A stretch of DNA of 64,000 nt from Scytonema hofmannii PCC 7110 (GCF_000346485.2 NZ_KQ976354.1:8149006-8213005); one strand, 5' to 3'; positions 52,068 through 61,357 are shown, counted from the stretch's first letter. Notes: generated by a model from the sequence alone, not told the origin. A program made the numbers and translations.

Positions 52068-54439
52068 TGCCGTGAAGATTTTTTAATTTTTAGCGTTCTG
52101 ATAATGCCCCAAGAAAGAAGTGCTATGAGTCCCAATGCAGATGTAGGTTCTGTGGTAGATTTAGGTTTTTCGGAAGTTTCGTCGCTATCAAAGATTGGGA
52201 ACCTTAAGGAAGCACTTCTTGCAGTACGAGCTTGAGTACACCCGCTCGTACAACTTGTGCTACTTGTTGTTGGCAGATTAAACCAATAAAATTTGTTCTT
52301 CACAAGCTGACTAATGCCTGGTTGTTGTGAGCCATTTAAGGTGTATTCTCCTGGATTCACACCTAATAATCCGTCTCCAAAACCAATAGCTGCGGGTATA
52401 ATGCTAGAGTTAGTTGTTTCCCATTGAACATCTTTATAGAAGAAGCCGAGATTACCTTCACCATCAGGAATGGGGTAATCGGGTCCGCGCAGTATCATTT
52501 GAAAAGAAGCTGTTTTATCCGTGCGCTGGCTGTAATATCCCACTTTGTCCCAGGTGACAGTCACTTCGTTGGGAATACCCGTTTTTACTGATACAGTCCC
52601 TGTGCCACGAGTATCAACATCAGCCCAGTAAGGGGCAATCATCGGAGCCAAAGTTTGTGTTTTCAGAGATTGTGGTGTAAATGCTCCAACTGATTTGCCA
52701 AACGAAACATTGCCGTTGTTGTTGACGTAAAAACTGTTGTAGTTTTGTCCGAAAAAGGGCAGATTAAAACCAAAGGAAAACGGACCAAATGAGCCATCAT
52801 CAGTTTTGTCGAGAAATGTTTCCGAGAATGGGCGCATTTTGAAGCTACCAATTCTATTGTTAAATGCCAGTTGAATAGGGAAAGCCGTCTCTTCTGTTGG
52901 ACTTTTGGAATCAATGCCAGTGATTTTAAAGTTAGAGACACCTTGACCAAACAAGGAGACAAAGTCTAGGTTCTGTCCAGGACTGTAGGAACCAACAACG
53001 GTATCTCCAACTGAGACGTTAAATTGATTATCCCCAAGAGCGGGAAAATCTAAAATCTCAGTAAATAGGGTATCGTCAAGGGCTTGAAATTCAAACCCAT
53101 AGGAGGTCGTCGGGTCATACCAGCGACAGCTTGAAACGTTACGAAATACTTGCCAGCCTCCCTCTCTTGCATTAGGAAAGATAGGATTTTGTTGAGTTGT
53201 ACCTGGACGTTCGATACCTACGCCACCACCTCCACTACTCGCACCTATAACATATGGAAAATCATTTTCATCTTTAAACACTTTGACAGTAAGCTCATAC
53301 TTTCCTCCATCTTTGCCACGAATATGACTTCCACCATCACCATATGCACCTACAGTTAGGTTAATAGTGCCATCACTCAAAACATTACCAGTTAACGCAG
53401 AAGCAAAGCCATCTCCTACAGGACTACTATCATTGTCATAACGCTTGTTATCGCTCTCATATCTTGCTTCCAAATATGTATTTGGGTTACAGATATTTCC
53501 TGGTATATCATTATTTATGTAGGCATAGAATTTTGCTCCTGGAATAAGTTCGGACAGACGGAAATTGTCTTGTTCTCTACTAGAGAATAGGCTATCGTAA
53601 AAAGTTTTTTCAAAGTTTTTAGATTCATACGTGTTTTCCCAACCCCATCTTCCTCCGCTATAAATTTCTACCTTCCTTTTTACTATCCCTGTCTGAGGAT
53701 CTGTAGTTCCTCCAGGAACCTCGTTCACTAAATAGGTTTCAGCATAGAAGTAGTGGTTTGTCTTATTATAGGGGTCTTGGACGTGTGACAAGTCAATGAA
53801 AGTAGTTGGGGTCGATCCGCGATAGGATTCATCATAGTAAGGACTTTCAGCGTATGGGCGAATATCGAGTATATCTTGAAGTACTTGATCGTTTATGAGT
53901 TGGTCATTTTCATCAACACCGTAGTTAACAAGTATTCGTTGAATCCAGTGGACTGTACTACCAGTAGGATCGCCTTCTCCAGGAATGTAATTTAATTTGA
54001 AAAAAGCTCCAACTGCGTTAGATACTCCTCTTCCATCATTTTCACAACGAAAGTCTGAACCGCAGGCGAAATAGTTCTCGACGTTGAAACTACCTGCCAA
54101 ATTACCTTTTGGGACAAATTCCCAGAACCTTCCAAATCTTTCATTTAGTAGAGATAACAAACCATCTGTTCCACCTGGTCTTATCTCAACCACTTGTCCT
54201 TTGTTAAGTTCTCGCCGTGGATCTGGCGGAAAGGGTTTCCCTGGACTTAAGTCTGGCCAAGCATTTAACCTTGTAACGCCCTGACGTAATTCATAGTAAT
54301 CCTCATATTTATAAGTTCCATCGCTGTCCTTTATTTGTTGTGTTTGGTCTGGTGTAATACTGAACGCAAAACTTGACTGACCTGTTAACGTAACTAACAG
54401 AGCAGTTGTCAAAAAACCCAAAAAGTATTTGTGTGACAT
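52064..54439 (-). CDS. Large secreted NIDO-domain protein with PEP-CTERM-like sorting tail
   Basis: A 791-residue protein. Signal peptide residues 1-25 (FLTTALLVTLTGQSSFA). The central part contains FEFQALDDTLFTEILDFPALGDNQFNVSVGD. A NIDO-like domain at about 555-735 (FFGQNYNSFYVNNNGNVSF, APMIAPYWADVDTRG, VTWDKVGYY) precedes a C-terminal TEPTSALGLIALLSWGIIRTLKIKK, a PEP-CTERM-type helix with basic tail. Likely exported to the surface or extracellular matrix. Bases coding the middle region are partially duplicated at 55900-56690. Confidence 0.8.
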   Translation of the reverse strand: MSHKYFLGFLTTALLVTLTGQSSFAFSITPDQTQQIKDSDGTYKYEDYYELRQGVTRLNAWPDLSPGKPFPPDPRRELNKGQVVEIRPGGTDGLLSLLNERFGRFWEFVPKGNLAGSFNVENYFACGSDFRCENDGRGVSNAVGAFFKLNYIPGEGDPTGSTVHWIQRILVNYGVDENDQLINDQVLQDILDIRPYAESPYYDESYRGSTPTTFIDLSHVQDPYNKTNHYFYAETYLVNEVPGGTTDPQTGIVKRKVEIYSGGRWGWENTYESKNFEKTFYDSLFSSREQDNFRLSELIPGAKFYAYINNDIPGNICNPNTYLEARYESDNKRYDNDSSPVGDGFASALTGNVLSDGTINLTVGAYGDGGSHIRGKDGGKYELTVKVFKDENDFPYVIGASSGGGGVGIERPGTTQQNPIFPNAREGGWQVFRNVSSCRWYDPTTSYGFEFQALDDTLFTEILDFPALGDNQFNVSVGDTVVGSYSPGQNLDFVSLFGQGVSNFKITGIDSKSPTEETAFPIQLAFNNRIGSFKMRPFSETFLDKTDDGSFGPFSFGFNLPFFGQNYNSFYVNNNGNVSFGKSVGAFTPQSLKTQTLAPMIAPYWADVDTRGTGTVSVKTGIPNEVTVTWDKVGYYSQRTDKTASFQMILRGPDYPIPDGEGNLGFFYKDVQWETTNSSIIPAAIGFGDGLLGVNPGEYTLNGSQQPGISQLVKNKFYWFNLPTTSSTSCTSGCTQARTARSASLRFPIFDSDETSEKPKSTTEPTSALGLIALLSWGIIRTLKIKKSSRQ

Positions 54440-54687
54440 TTTTCGTAACTACTTTAAAATTCAAGCGTTAAATCAATACTTTTGCCAATTTTTTAGAGCG
54501 CCTACAAAGTAAGGGTTTCGGGCTACGGGTTACAACCCCAATTCAAAAGCCTAAAACCCTTACTGTCTAAGGAATTGAGCTTTTTTATCTAGCCCTGACT
54601 CTCTAATTTTGGCAAAGGTATTGTTAAATAAATAACAGTTGTTACCCAAAATCTAGAGAGAAATGGTAATTGCGATGCAACTTCACT

Positions 54688-55797
54688 TCAAGGTTGAACT
54701 ATGCAAAATTCTACGAAGGGAGTATGCACCATGCCTTTCCAAAAATCCTCAAACAAATTCAACATGAATTGGTTTGTTAACGACCTATATATCAATCGAA
54801 TCTGATAGATACCTGACTTCAGACCATTAAATGACCAATAGCCATAGCCTGTACCATCAACTATCAAGTTCAACAATCCATCTGTTCGCTTCTCAACGTG
54901 TGCGTTAACAAAAAACGTCACGCTTTCTCCCCTGCAACAAGCATAAAAATCAGATTCAGTAGGACTAACCCACCCATGACTGCCGCCGCCCAGATTTTGT
55001 CCTAAAATCAAACCACCTGCTCCTATAAGCGTTGGAATTAAGGTGGTTTTTGAGCAGAAATTTTCTTGAATTGATTTGTTGTTGGTAATGCGAATCCCAA
55101 TCTGTCTAGATAAACTGACATTAGGTAGATTAAAGCATGAGATGTTCCATATTCCGTCTGGCATCACAGTTTCAAAGCGAATGCCATCTACTTCCACTGC
55201 ATTGTTGTTCGTCCCCACAGGTTCAACCAGTTGGAGATTCACCCAAGGTGTGGTTAGCAAACTTGTCACAGAAGCTTGTACTTCGCTGATTTCCACTAAG
55301 TGTGCATCAAAGAATAAGAACTCTCCTTGAGGACTTAAATAAGTAAATCTTAGCTGATATGTTCCTCGTTGTACAGGCTCAAAAGACCAAAAGTAATCTG
55401 GGTTAATAGGGACTTGGGAAGAATAAAAGAAAGTTGCTTGCAGTTGAAGCAAATTGTTCTGCCAAGACAGCTTTGCAATCAAATAGCAACTTAAAGTCTT
55501 TTTAGGTGGAATTCCCATGCCGCTATATCGGCTTAGAGGATTCTGTAACAACTTCAGCTTTTGTGGGTGTAGTACTTGTCCACTAGATCTCAAAAGTTCT
55601 GGAATCAAAATGTCATAAGCGAAGGGAAAAAGTGTTGGTGTGTTGTTATTAATGAAAATGTTAATTTGTAAATAGGTAGTATTAGCATTTCCTCTCTTAT
55701 CGGGAACAGGTAAGATTATAAGGTCTGGCTCCCCAATTTCCATATGAACGCCATTGACTTCAAAGGCATTGCTACTGTTGGGTTCGCTTGATGTCAT
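54688..55797 (-). CDS. Two-repeat beta-rich protein, unrecognised
   Basis: A 369-residue protein built of two similar halves: each has N-A-x-E-V-(N/D)-G-(V/I) (NAFEVNGVHMEIGEPDLI and NAVEVDGIRFETVMPDGI), then a strand-rich region with N-N lipped turns, and ends with Y-Q-(L/I)-R-(F/L)-x-Y (TYQLRFTYLSPQGEFLFF, IYQIRLIYRSLTNQFMLN). No signal peptide. ATG 55797 with 'gagagga' is preferred to the longer frame at 55890. The last 70 bases recur at 56958-57027. Confidence 0.6.
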   Translation of the reverse strand: MTSSEPNSSNAFEVNGVHMEIGEPDLIILPVPDKRGNANTTYLQINIFINNNTPTLFPFAYDILIPELLRSSGQVLHPQKLKLLQNPLSRYSGMGIPPKKTLSCYLIAKLSWQNNLLQLQATFFYSSQVPINPDYFWSFEPVQRGTYQLRFTYLSPQGEFLFFDAHLVEISEVQASVTSLLTTPWVNLQLVEPVGTNNNAVEVDGIRFETVMPDGIWNISCFNLPNVSLSRQIGIRITNNKSIQENFCSKTTLIPTLIGAGGLILGQNLGGGSHGWVSPTESDFYACCRGESVTFFVNAHVEKRTDGLLNLIVDGTGYGYWSFNGLKSGIYQIRLIYRSLTNQFMLNLFEDFWKGMVHTPFVEFCIVQP

Positions 55798-55870
55798 ATT
55801 GACTATCCTCTCTATTTTCGTATTTTCACGTACTGTCCATTTTCTAGAAACATGGCTTAATGCCGTTGTT

Positions 55871-56893
55871 CTACAAAAGAATAAAGACAAATTTAAAAGT
55901 TTTGTCGAGAAATGTTTCCGAGAATGAGCGCATTTTGAAGCTACCGATTCTATCGTTAAATGCTAGTTGAATCGGGAAAGCTGTCTCTTCTGTTGGCCCT
56001 TTGGAATTAATGCCAGTGATTTTAAAGTTGGAGACACCTTGACCAAACAAGGAGACAAAGTCTAGGTTCTGTCCAGGACTGTAGGAGCCAACAACGGTAT
56101 CTCCAACTGAGACGTTAAATTGATTATCCCCAAGATCGGGAAAATCTAAAATCTCAGTAAATAGGGTATCGTCAAGGGCTTGAAATTCAAAACCATCAGA
56201 AGTTGTTGGATCGTACCAGCGACAGCCAGGAACGTTTCGGAATACTTGCCATCCGTCTTGCTCCATCGCACCAGGGAGGACGGGATCGTTCTGCGTCCGA
56301 CCTGAAGTTTCACTACCAAATCCACCACCACCGCTACCTCCAACAATAATAAAATCATCTGGAGGAGGCTCACTCTCATCGTACACCTCAATATGAAGCT
56401 CATAGCTACCTCGATCCTCACCACGAGCACCCCCATTAGCAGTACGAACATCGAGGTTGATACTGCCATCACCAGACACAGTACCCCTGAGTGCAGAAGC
56501 AAAACCATTTCCTAATCTACTACTGTTATCGTCTGAGTTATTATATGCGGTTAAGTATGTGTTTGGATTGCATCGATTTCCAGGTATATCATTATCAATC
56601 CTAGCAGTAAATTTTTTTCCTGGAGTAAGTCCTGTCACATTGAAGTTATCGACTTCAGTACCGGAGGATAGGCTGTCGGAGAAGTAGTAATAAGAACAGT
56701 TGCCACCACTGCAAGTACTTTTGATGCATGACCCCTGTGGGAGTACAAGCCGATTGGCTGTTGGTGCGTGGAAAATAGTACTCGCCAGGATATTTTCCCT
56801 GAAAAGTTGACCCATTGTAGCAGTGTAGTCAATTTTCCAGTCAATAACTTGAAGGAAAATGCTGATGGCAAGGACAACGCCACCAATAACCAA
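55871..56893 (-). pseudogene. Chimeric ORF: O-antigen-ligase fragment fused to NIDO/PEP-CTERM-gene fragment
   Basis: A 340-codon frame. Residues 1-62 (VIGGVVLAISIFLQVIDWKIDYTATMGQLF to CIKSTC) copy the ligase pseudogene at 51493-51679. From about residue 67 (YYYFSDSLSSGTEVDNFNVTGLTPGKKF) to FSETFLDKT it copies the gene at 52064-54439, first as a diverged paralogue, then almost identically. There is no signal peptide, NIDO domain or sorting tail, so the original functions are lost. Confidence 0.75.
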
Positions 56894-56957
56894 ACCTTGA
56901 AGTTGCGATCGCGCTAGCTCTGGGTGCAGTCTGAGTAGTAGAGTATTACTGAGGGTG

Positions 56958-57548
56958 AAGTATGCAAAATTCTACGAAGGGAGTATGCACCATGCCTTTC
57001 CAAAAATCCTCAAACAAATTCAACATGAAGGTGATGGTAATTCTTCACGGGTTCTGGCTAACAAATACCTTGCTTGTTCTGGTGCTTGAGTTTCTTCTAC
57101 CGTAGTTAGCACCATCAATGCTACCCATAGAGGTAAGGAGTGAAGATCTCCCAACTCATCTAAATACACCCGGTGTACTTGTCCACCATTAAGGAATGAG
57201 CGATGGGGATTAATATCGCTTTGTTCGATACTGCGTGTTGGATAAATGATCGCTGCTTGCCAGTCGCGCTCATCTATCACGGTGGCGATAAAAATATAAT
57301 GAGGATTCTGCAAATAGCCGTTCATACAGCCTTTCATCTTTTTGAAACTGTACCTCACAGAAATACACAACTCCAGCACCTGCATTTTCCGGTGGGAGAA
57401 ATACACCGTCAATCTCAAATTTCGGTTCTTTGACAGCTACCGAGTCAAATTTGTACTCTTTTGCATTTTCTGGTGGATTTGTCAATAGTTCAAAGAGTAA
57501 ACTGGGGGATTGTTGAAACAGTTTGTAAAAAATCGAATCTCGCCGCAT
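56958..57548 (-). pseudogene. Rpn/DUF2887-type nuclease N-terminal part, frameshifted, with foreign 3' end
   Basis: The frame from ATG 57548 reads MRRDSIFYKLFQQSPSLLFELLTNPPENAKEY, FEIDGVFLPP and YFCEVQFQKDERLYERLFAESSLYFYR, then stops at 57270. The rest continues in another frame (DWQAAIIYPTRSIEQSDINPHRSFLNGGQVHRVYLDELG to LARTREELPSPS). At 57029 it joins about 70 bases copied from the 3' end of the gene at 54688. The missing DUF4351 tail is found at 50524-50766. Confidence 0.75.
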
Positions 57549-58011
57549 GAAGAATTTTAATGAATTTATTTATGAAATCTGCAATTCATTTCATCACATA
57601 TTCCTCTACATCACCTGTCCTCGATTCGTCTAGAACTAATTCCCGAATTTTGGATTCGCGATTCTTAGGCGTCCAGAGGGAGGAGGAACGCGCTGGAAAA
57701 TTGTGCTGGAATTTACAGAAAATTAGACTATTCTAGTTGGAAATTCCTGACCTAGTTAGCATCGCAAGTCTAACAAGTCGCCTTATAAAAAGCGATCGCG
57801 AAGCGCAAGCTGTACCCAGCTTATCGCGTTTTTCTACTGAGTCAGCAAATGATGCACCGCTCTTGTCAGGTAGTCAAGGTATAATTTGGCCACGAGTCTG
57901 TGAAATACTTGTGAAACTGAGATTTCTATCATTCGATAGAGTTGCTCAAATAACGAACGGAACAGCATAGGGGAGTCTTGGTTTAGTAAAACATTCGGGA
58001 GAACCTAACTT
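57549..58011. other. Gap with duplicated ligase-gene end
   Basis: Bases 57880-57921 repeat 50789-50830 ('ccacgagtctgtgaaatac' shared), the 3' end of the ligase pseudogene. A short plus-strand frame here is an artefact of this patchwork. Contains the upstream region of the oxidoreductase gene at 58012. Confidence 0.6.
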
Positions 58012-58977
58012 ATGCGAAACATTCCTCAACAGATGAAAGCGATGGCTGTTGACGAGTTCGGCGGTCCTGAGAAGCTAACTTTGCACACCTTACCCGTGCC
58101 TGCAGTGGACGCAGGCGAAGTTCTGATTCGCATCAAGACCGCCGGAGTTGGCATCTGGGATGTGATGGAGCGCGAAGGTGAGTTGGTGTATAACGAAGTC
58201 CACTTTCCGCGCGTGCTGGGCGGCGAATGTGCGGGTACCATCGCTGCCGTTGGCCACAGCGTCGAGCGTCTTGCCGTCGGTGAGCGCGTTTACGCACAAG
58301 CCTTTATGAACGATAAGGGCGGTTCCTACGCGCAATATGTCGTCGTATCCGAAAAGACGGTCGCGCCAGTACCTGATGGCTTCGATATGCTGATGGCGGG
58401 TGGATTGCCCATTGCTGGTGCGACGGCGCTACGAAATTTGGAGGCGCTAGGAACAGGCGAGGAGACCAGCTTGATGCTGTGGGGCGCGAGCGGCGGTGTG
58501 GGTCACGTTGCGCTTCAACTCGCCAAGCGTATGGGCGCGCGTGTTTTCGCCATTGCATCGGGCGCAGACGGCGTAGAGTTAGCAAAGCAGTTGAGCACCG
58601 ATGAAGCAGTGGACGGACACAGCAACGACATTGTGCAGCGTGCCTGCGCCTTCGCACCCGACGGCTTTGATGCCGCGCTGGTGCTGGTGGGCGGCGACGA
58701 AGTTCAATCCACACTGAGTTTGGTGCGTCAGGGCGGAGTTATCGCCTTTCCTAACGGCGTGATGCCCGAACCTAAAGCGCCTGATGGTGTGGAACTCAAG
58801 AAGGAAAATGGCTTCGCTGACCCGATGTTGTTTGACCAACTCAACCGATTGATGGGCATCGGTGAGTTTCAAGTTCACATCGCGCAAACGTTTCCGATTG
58901 AAGATGCTGCACAAGCGCAAGAAGCGATGAAAAAGCATTATCTGGGCAAAATCGTATTGCGCGTGAGCGGCGAATAA
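58012..58977 (+). CDS. Zinc-type (MDR) NADP-dependent quinone/alkene oxidoreductase
   Basis: A 321-residue medium-chain dehydrogenase/reductase. MKAMAVDEFGGPEKLTLHTLPVP begins the GroES-like domain; LGGECAGTIAAVGHSVERLAVGERVY and the cofactor loop LWGASGGVGHVALQLAKRMGARVFAIAS are typical. It lacks the Cys/His set of zinc alcohol dehydrogenases, so it is probably zinc-free quinone oxidoreductase-like. GC content and codon use are clearly higher than the surroundings, a sign of recent transfer. Followed by another GC-rich gene. Confidence 0.85.
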   Translation: MRNIPQQMKAMAVDEFGGPEKLTLHTLPVPAVDAGEVLIRIKTAGVGIWDVMEREGELVYNEVHFPRVLGGECAGTIAAVGHSVERLAVGERVYAQAFMNDKGGSYAQYVVVSEKTVAPVPDGFDMLMAGGLPIAGATALRNLEALGTGEETSLMLWGASGGVGHVALQLAKRMGARVFAIASGADGVELAKQLSTDEAVDGHSNDIVQRACAFAPDGFDAALVLVGGDEVQSTLSLVRQGGVIAFPNGVMPEPKAPDGVELKKENGFADPMLFDQLNRLMGIGEFQVHIAQTFPIEDAAQAQEAMKKHYLGKIVLRVSGE

Positions 58978-59093
58978 GAGCCTATCGAAAGAATGTCGCT
59001 ATATGTTGTGACCTACAATTTTCTCGTTTTGGCACAGTCCTGCCTATTACACTCAAGTAAATGCAACTGGTTTCATAACAAGAGGTAAAAATC

Positions 59094-60116
59094 ATGATAC
59101 TTGAAAATAAGGTGGCTTTAGGACAAGTACTTTTCGCCGGAGGATCGGGCGTCGTGGGGCGCGCTGCCGTCAGGTGGTTCCGTGAGAGGCACCCCAGCGT
59201 TCGAGTGCTCGTCGGAGGACGAAACCTGCAAGCGGCAGGCGAAATTGCCCAGGCGGTGGGCGCTGCCGAAGCCGTTGCCATAGATATCGATAAGCCCCGC
59301 TTGGGCCTCGGTGGCGATGTCGCCGTCGCTGCCGTGGTCATGTTGGCTCCCGAAGCCGGACTCAAAGGACTGAGCTACGCGCAGGACTTGGGCGTCCCTT
59401 ACCTGAACATCAACACTGGCCTCACCGAACTCGGTCCCGAGTTGGCGCTGTTCGCGCATCGTGCGACCGCAGCACCCGTCGTGCTCGCCAGTCACTGGAT
59501 GGCCGGTGCGGCCGCGTTTCTAGCGCTGAACAGCGCCAAAGGCTTTGAGAGCATCCAATCCATCAGGATCGGAGCAATCCTCGACGAGAAGGATCCAGCC
59601 GGTCCATCGTCGCTCGAAGACATGGAGCGGGTACACGAGAAGGCTCCCGCCGCACTGGTATTCGAGGGTGGGCGGCGCGTATGGCTGTCCGGCGACGCCG
59701 CAAAGGGCAAGGTCGAATCAGTCGATGGTCGATCGCTCGATGCCACCGCATTTTCCTCGTTCGATATCGTGAGCCTCCATGCCGCCACCGGGGCGTCGGA
59801 TGTACGCTTCGACTTGGTGACCGACGAATCGTCCAGTCGCCGCCGGGGCGGTGAGGCGGCGGCCGAGATCGTCGTCGAGATCGAGGGCGAGGCCGATGGT
59901 CGAACGAAGCGTTCGCGATCAATGCTGGAGTTCAAGCATGGCGCATGCTCACTCACGGCTCTCAGCGTCGTTCTTTCTCTCGCGGCGGTATTGGGACTCA
60001 ACGACCGTTCTCCTGCCCGCCCAGGGCTTTACCTACCCGAGCTACTCTCGGATGCCAGATGGTTCTTGGATGAACTCCGCAGTGCGGGAGCGACTATCTA
60101 CGAAGACTCTAAGTAG
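59094..60116 (+). CDS. Saccharopine-dehydrogenase-like NAD(P)-binding protein
   Basis: A 340-residue protein with an N-terminal Rossmann fold (VLFAGGSGVVGRAAVRWFRERHPSVRVLVGGRNLQAAGEI), then YLNINTGLTELGPELALFAHRA. This resembles saccharopine dehydrogenase-type oxidoreductases of unknown substrate. The gene is strongly GC-rich (many GCG, CGC and GTC codons) compared with about 40 percent around it, so it was probably acquired from a high-GC bacterium. 'agagg' precedes the ATG. Confidence 0.75.
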   Translation: MILENKVALGQVLFAGGSGVVGRAAVRWFRERHPSVRVLVGGRNLQAAGEIAQAVGAAEAVAIDIDKPRLGLGGDVAVAAVVMLAPEAGLKGLSYAQDLGVPYLNINTGLTELGPELALFAHRATAAPVVLASHWMAGAAAFLALNSAKGFESIQSIRIGAILDEKDPAGPSSLEDMERVHEKAPAALVFEGGRRVWLSGDAAKGKVESVDGRSLDATAFSSFDIVSLHAATGASDVRFDLVTDESSSRRRGGEAAAEIVVEIEGEADGRTKRSRSMLEFKHGACSLTALSVVLSLAAVLGLNDRSPARPGLYLPELLSDARWFLDELRSAGATIYEDSK

Positions 60117-60198
60117 TCTCTTCGACCAGATAGCCAGCGCTCGGCTTATAGATGCAAAAGCTGTTCTACGCTGAGACAGCTAAGCTCCAGGAATAACT

Positions 60199-60675
60199 CT
60201 TGACAAACTCCTAGATAATAAGTCAGGAATTAGTGCAGATGATATTTATTTTTTAATTGCTAGTGAGCATATATATGTAAACTTAGAATCAGAACTACTA
60301 GTTGAGCCAGAACAATGTAAAGTGTTTTGCGACGAAGAATGTGCAAAAGCTTATAAATTTATTTTTTTGTCGTCAAGCCAGAAAGATACAATAAGTTCAC
60401 CTATTATAGACTTAATGAGCAATACGAGAATCAGCTGGGATAGTAAAAACTATACGCTGATTCAGATTGGTCATACAGAAATAACATTACGTGCCGATTC
60501 AGGAGAGTTTAAGGTGTTTACTTCGCCATAAACGTGCTTGGTGTCCCTTTTGTTATCAAGAATGGCGTGATAATAGTAAGAGTATTTATGAGCCACTTAT
60601 TTGGTGTATCAATGTAGTTGAAATTTGTCCCATCCACAATCACACGTTTGTGTCTGTATGTCCTCATTGTTTGAC
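60199..60675 (+). pseudogene. Collapsed Tn7-like transposon remnant: TnsA/TnsB-like piece fused to TniQ piece
   Basis: Up to 60531 one frame reads LDKLLDNKSGISADDIYFLIASEHIYVNLESELLVEPEQCKVF, then TRISWDSKNYTLIQIGHTEITL, resembling a TnsA-type C-terminus followed by the N-terminus of a TnsB-type transposase. From about 60505 another frame reads RAWCPFCYQEWRDNSKSIYEPLIWCINVVEICPIHNHTFVSVCPHC, the CxxC zinc segment of TniQ/TnsD. The catalytic TnsB and the TnsC between them are deleted. It ends abruptly at the tetR stop codon. Confidence 0.6.
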
Positions 60676-61266
60676 TCAACCATCCCGTCGAATGTGTTCG
60701 ATCGCAACAATCAGCGCATCCAACATGACATCATAGCTTTGGTCGGTAGAGCGTTCCAAAGTCATTAGCCCTGCTTGCTCAACTGCAATAAATCCGTAAA
60801 TTGCAGCATTCAACATCCGCATCACATCAATTAACTGAGTATCGGTTAAGTCATAAGCATTCAAAGCTTGGCGAAGGAAATTTAGGAGTTGCTGAATAAT
60901 TGCACCTGCTTCCGGATCGCTAGGCTGAAGTTGAACTTGCATCATCACTTGATAACGAGCGGGATAGGTTTTAGCAAAGTTACGGGCAAAATGTCCCAAC
61001 TGTTTCAGCAAATCTGGAGTGATTGAGCGTTCAGCAATCATCTGCTGACACTGAGTTAAGTACTGTCGCCATAGTTCTATGACTGTTGCTCGCTGCAAAT
61101 CCGCATTATTCTCCAAATGCTTGTAAATAGCAGGTGGTTTAATGCCTAAAAAGCGAGCGACTCGACTAACCCCAAGCGCCGATGCTCCATCGCGATCAAT
61201 GCAACAGATAGCTGCAGCAATAATATCCTGCCGTGATAATGATTTTTCCTTTACTGGACGACCCAT
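60676..61266 (-). CDS. TetR/AcrR family regulator
   Basis: A 196-residue repressor. LSRQDIIAAAICCIDRDGASALGVSRVARFLGIKPPAIYKHLENNADLQRAT is the N-terminal helix-turn-helix; the C-terminal ligand domain has LLKQLGHFARNFAKTYPARYQVMMQ. It is divergent from an amidase gene. A 19-bp palindrome (61278-61296) lies 11 bases before its start, so it probably controls itself and the amidase. Intact. Confidence 0.9.
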   Translation of the reverse strand: MGRPVKEKSLSRQDIIAAAICCIDRDGASALGVSRVARFLGIKPPAIYKHLENNADLQRATVIELWRQYLTQCQQMIAERSITPDLLKQLGHFARNFAKTYPARYQVMMQVQLQPSDPEAGAIIQQLLNFLRQALNAYDLTDTQLIDVMRMLNAAIYGFIAVEQAGLMTLERSTDQSYDVMLDALIVAIEHIRRDG

Positions 61267-61277
61267 AGTTGATAAAT

Positions 61278-61296
61278 TAGTTAAAGTCTTTAACTA
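61278..61296. promoter_or_regulatory. Probable TetR operator
   Basis: tagttaaagtctttaacta is a perfect palindrome with 9-bp arms and a single central base, between the divergent tetR and amidase starts. A related half 'taattaac' follows at 61307. Confidence 0.7.
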
Positions 61297-61357
61297 AAAG
61301 TGAATATAATTAACTTTATCAAGCCTTGGCGTTTGACGAATGAGGAGAAATTGACTT

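Noticed and set aside
57737..57970. 77-codon plus-strand frame
   Set aside because: Runs across a duplicated fragment of the ligase gene end in antisense; no domain and no good start.
58090..60001. Long minus-strand frames opposite the GC-rich genes
   Set aside because: High GC leaves antisense frames open by chance; the plus-strand frames carry Rossmann motifs.
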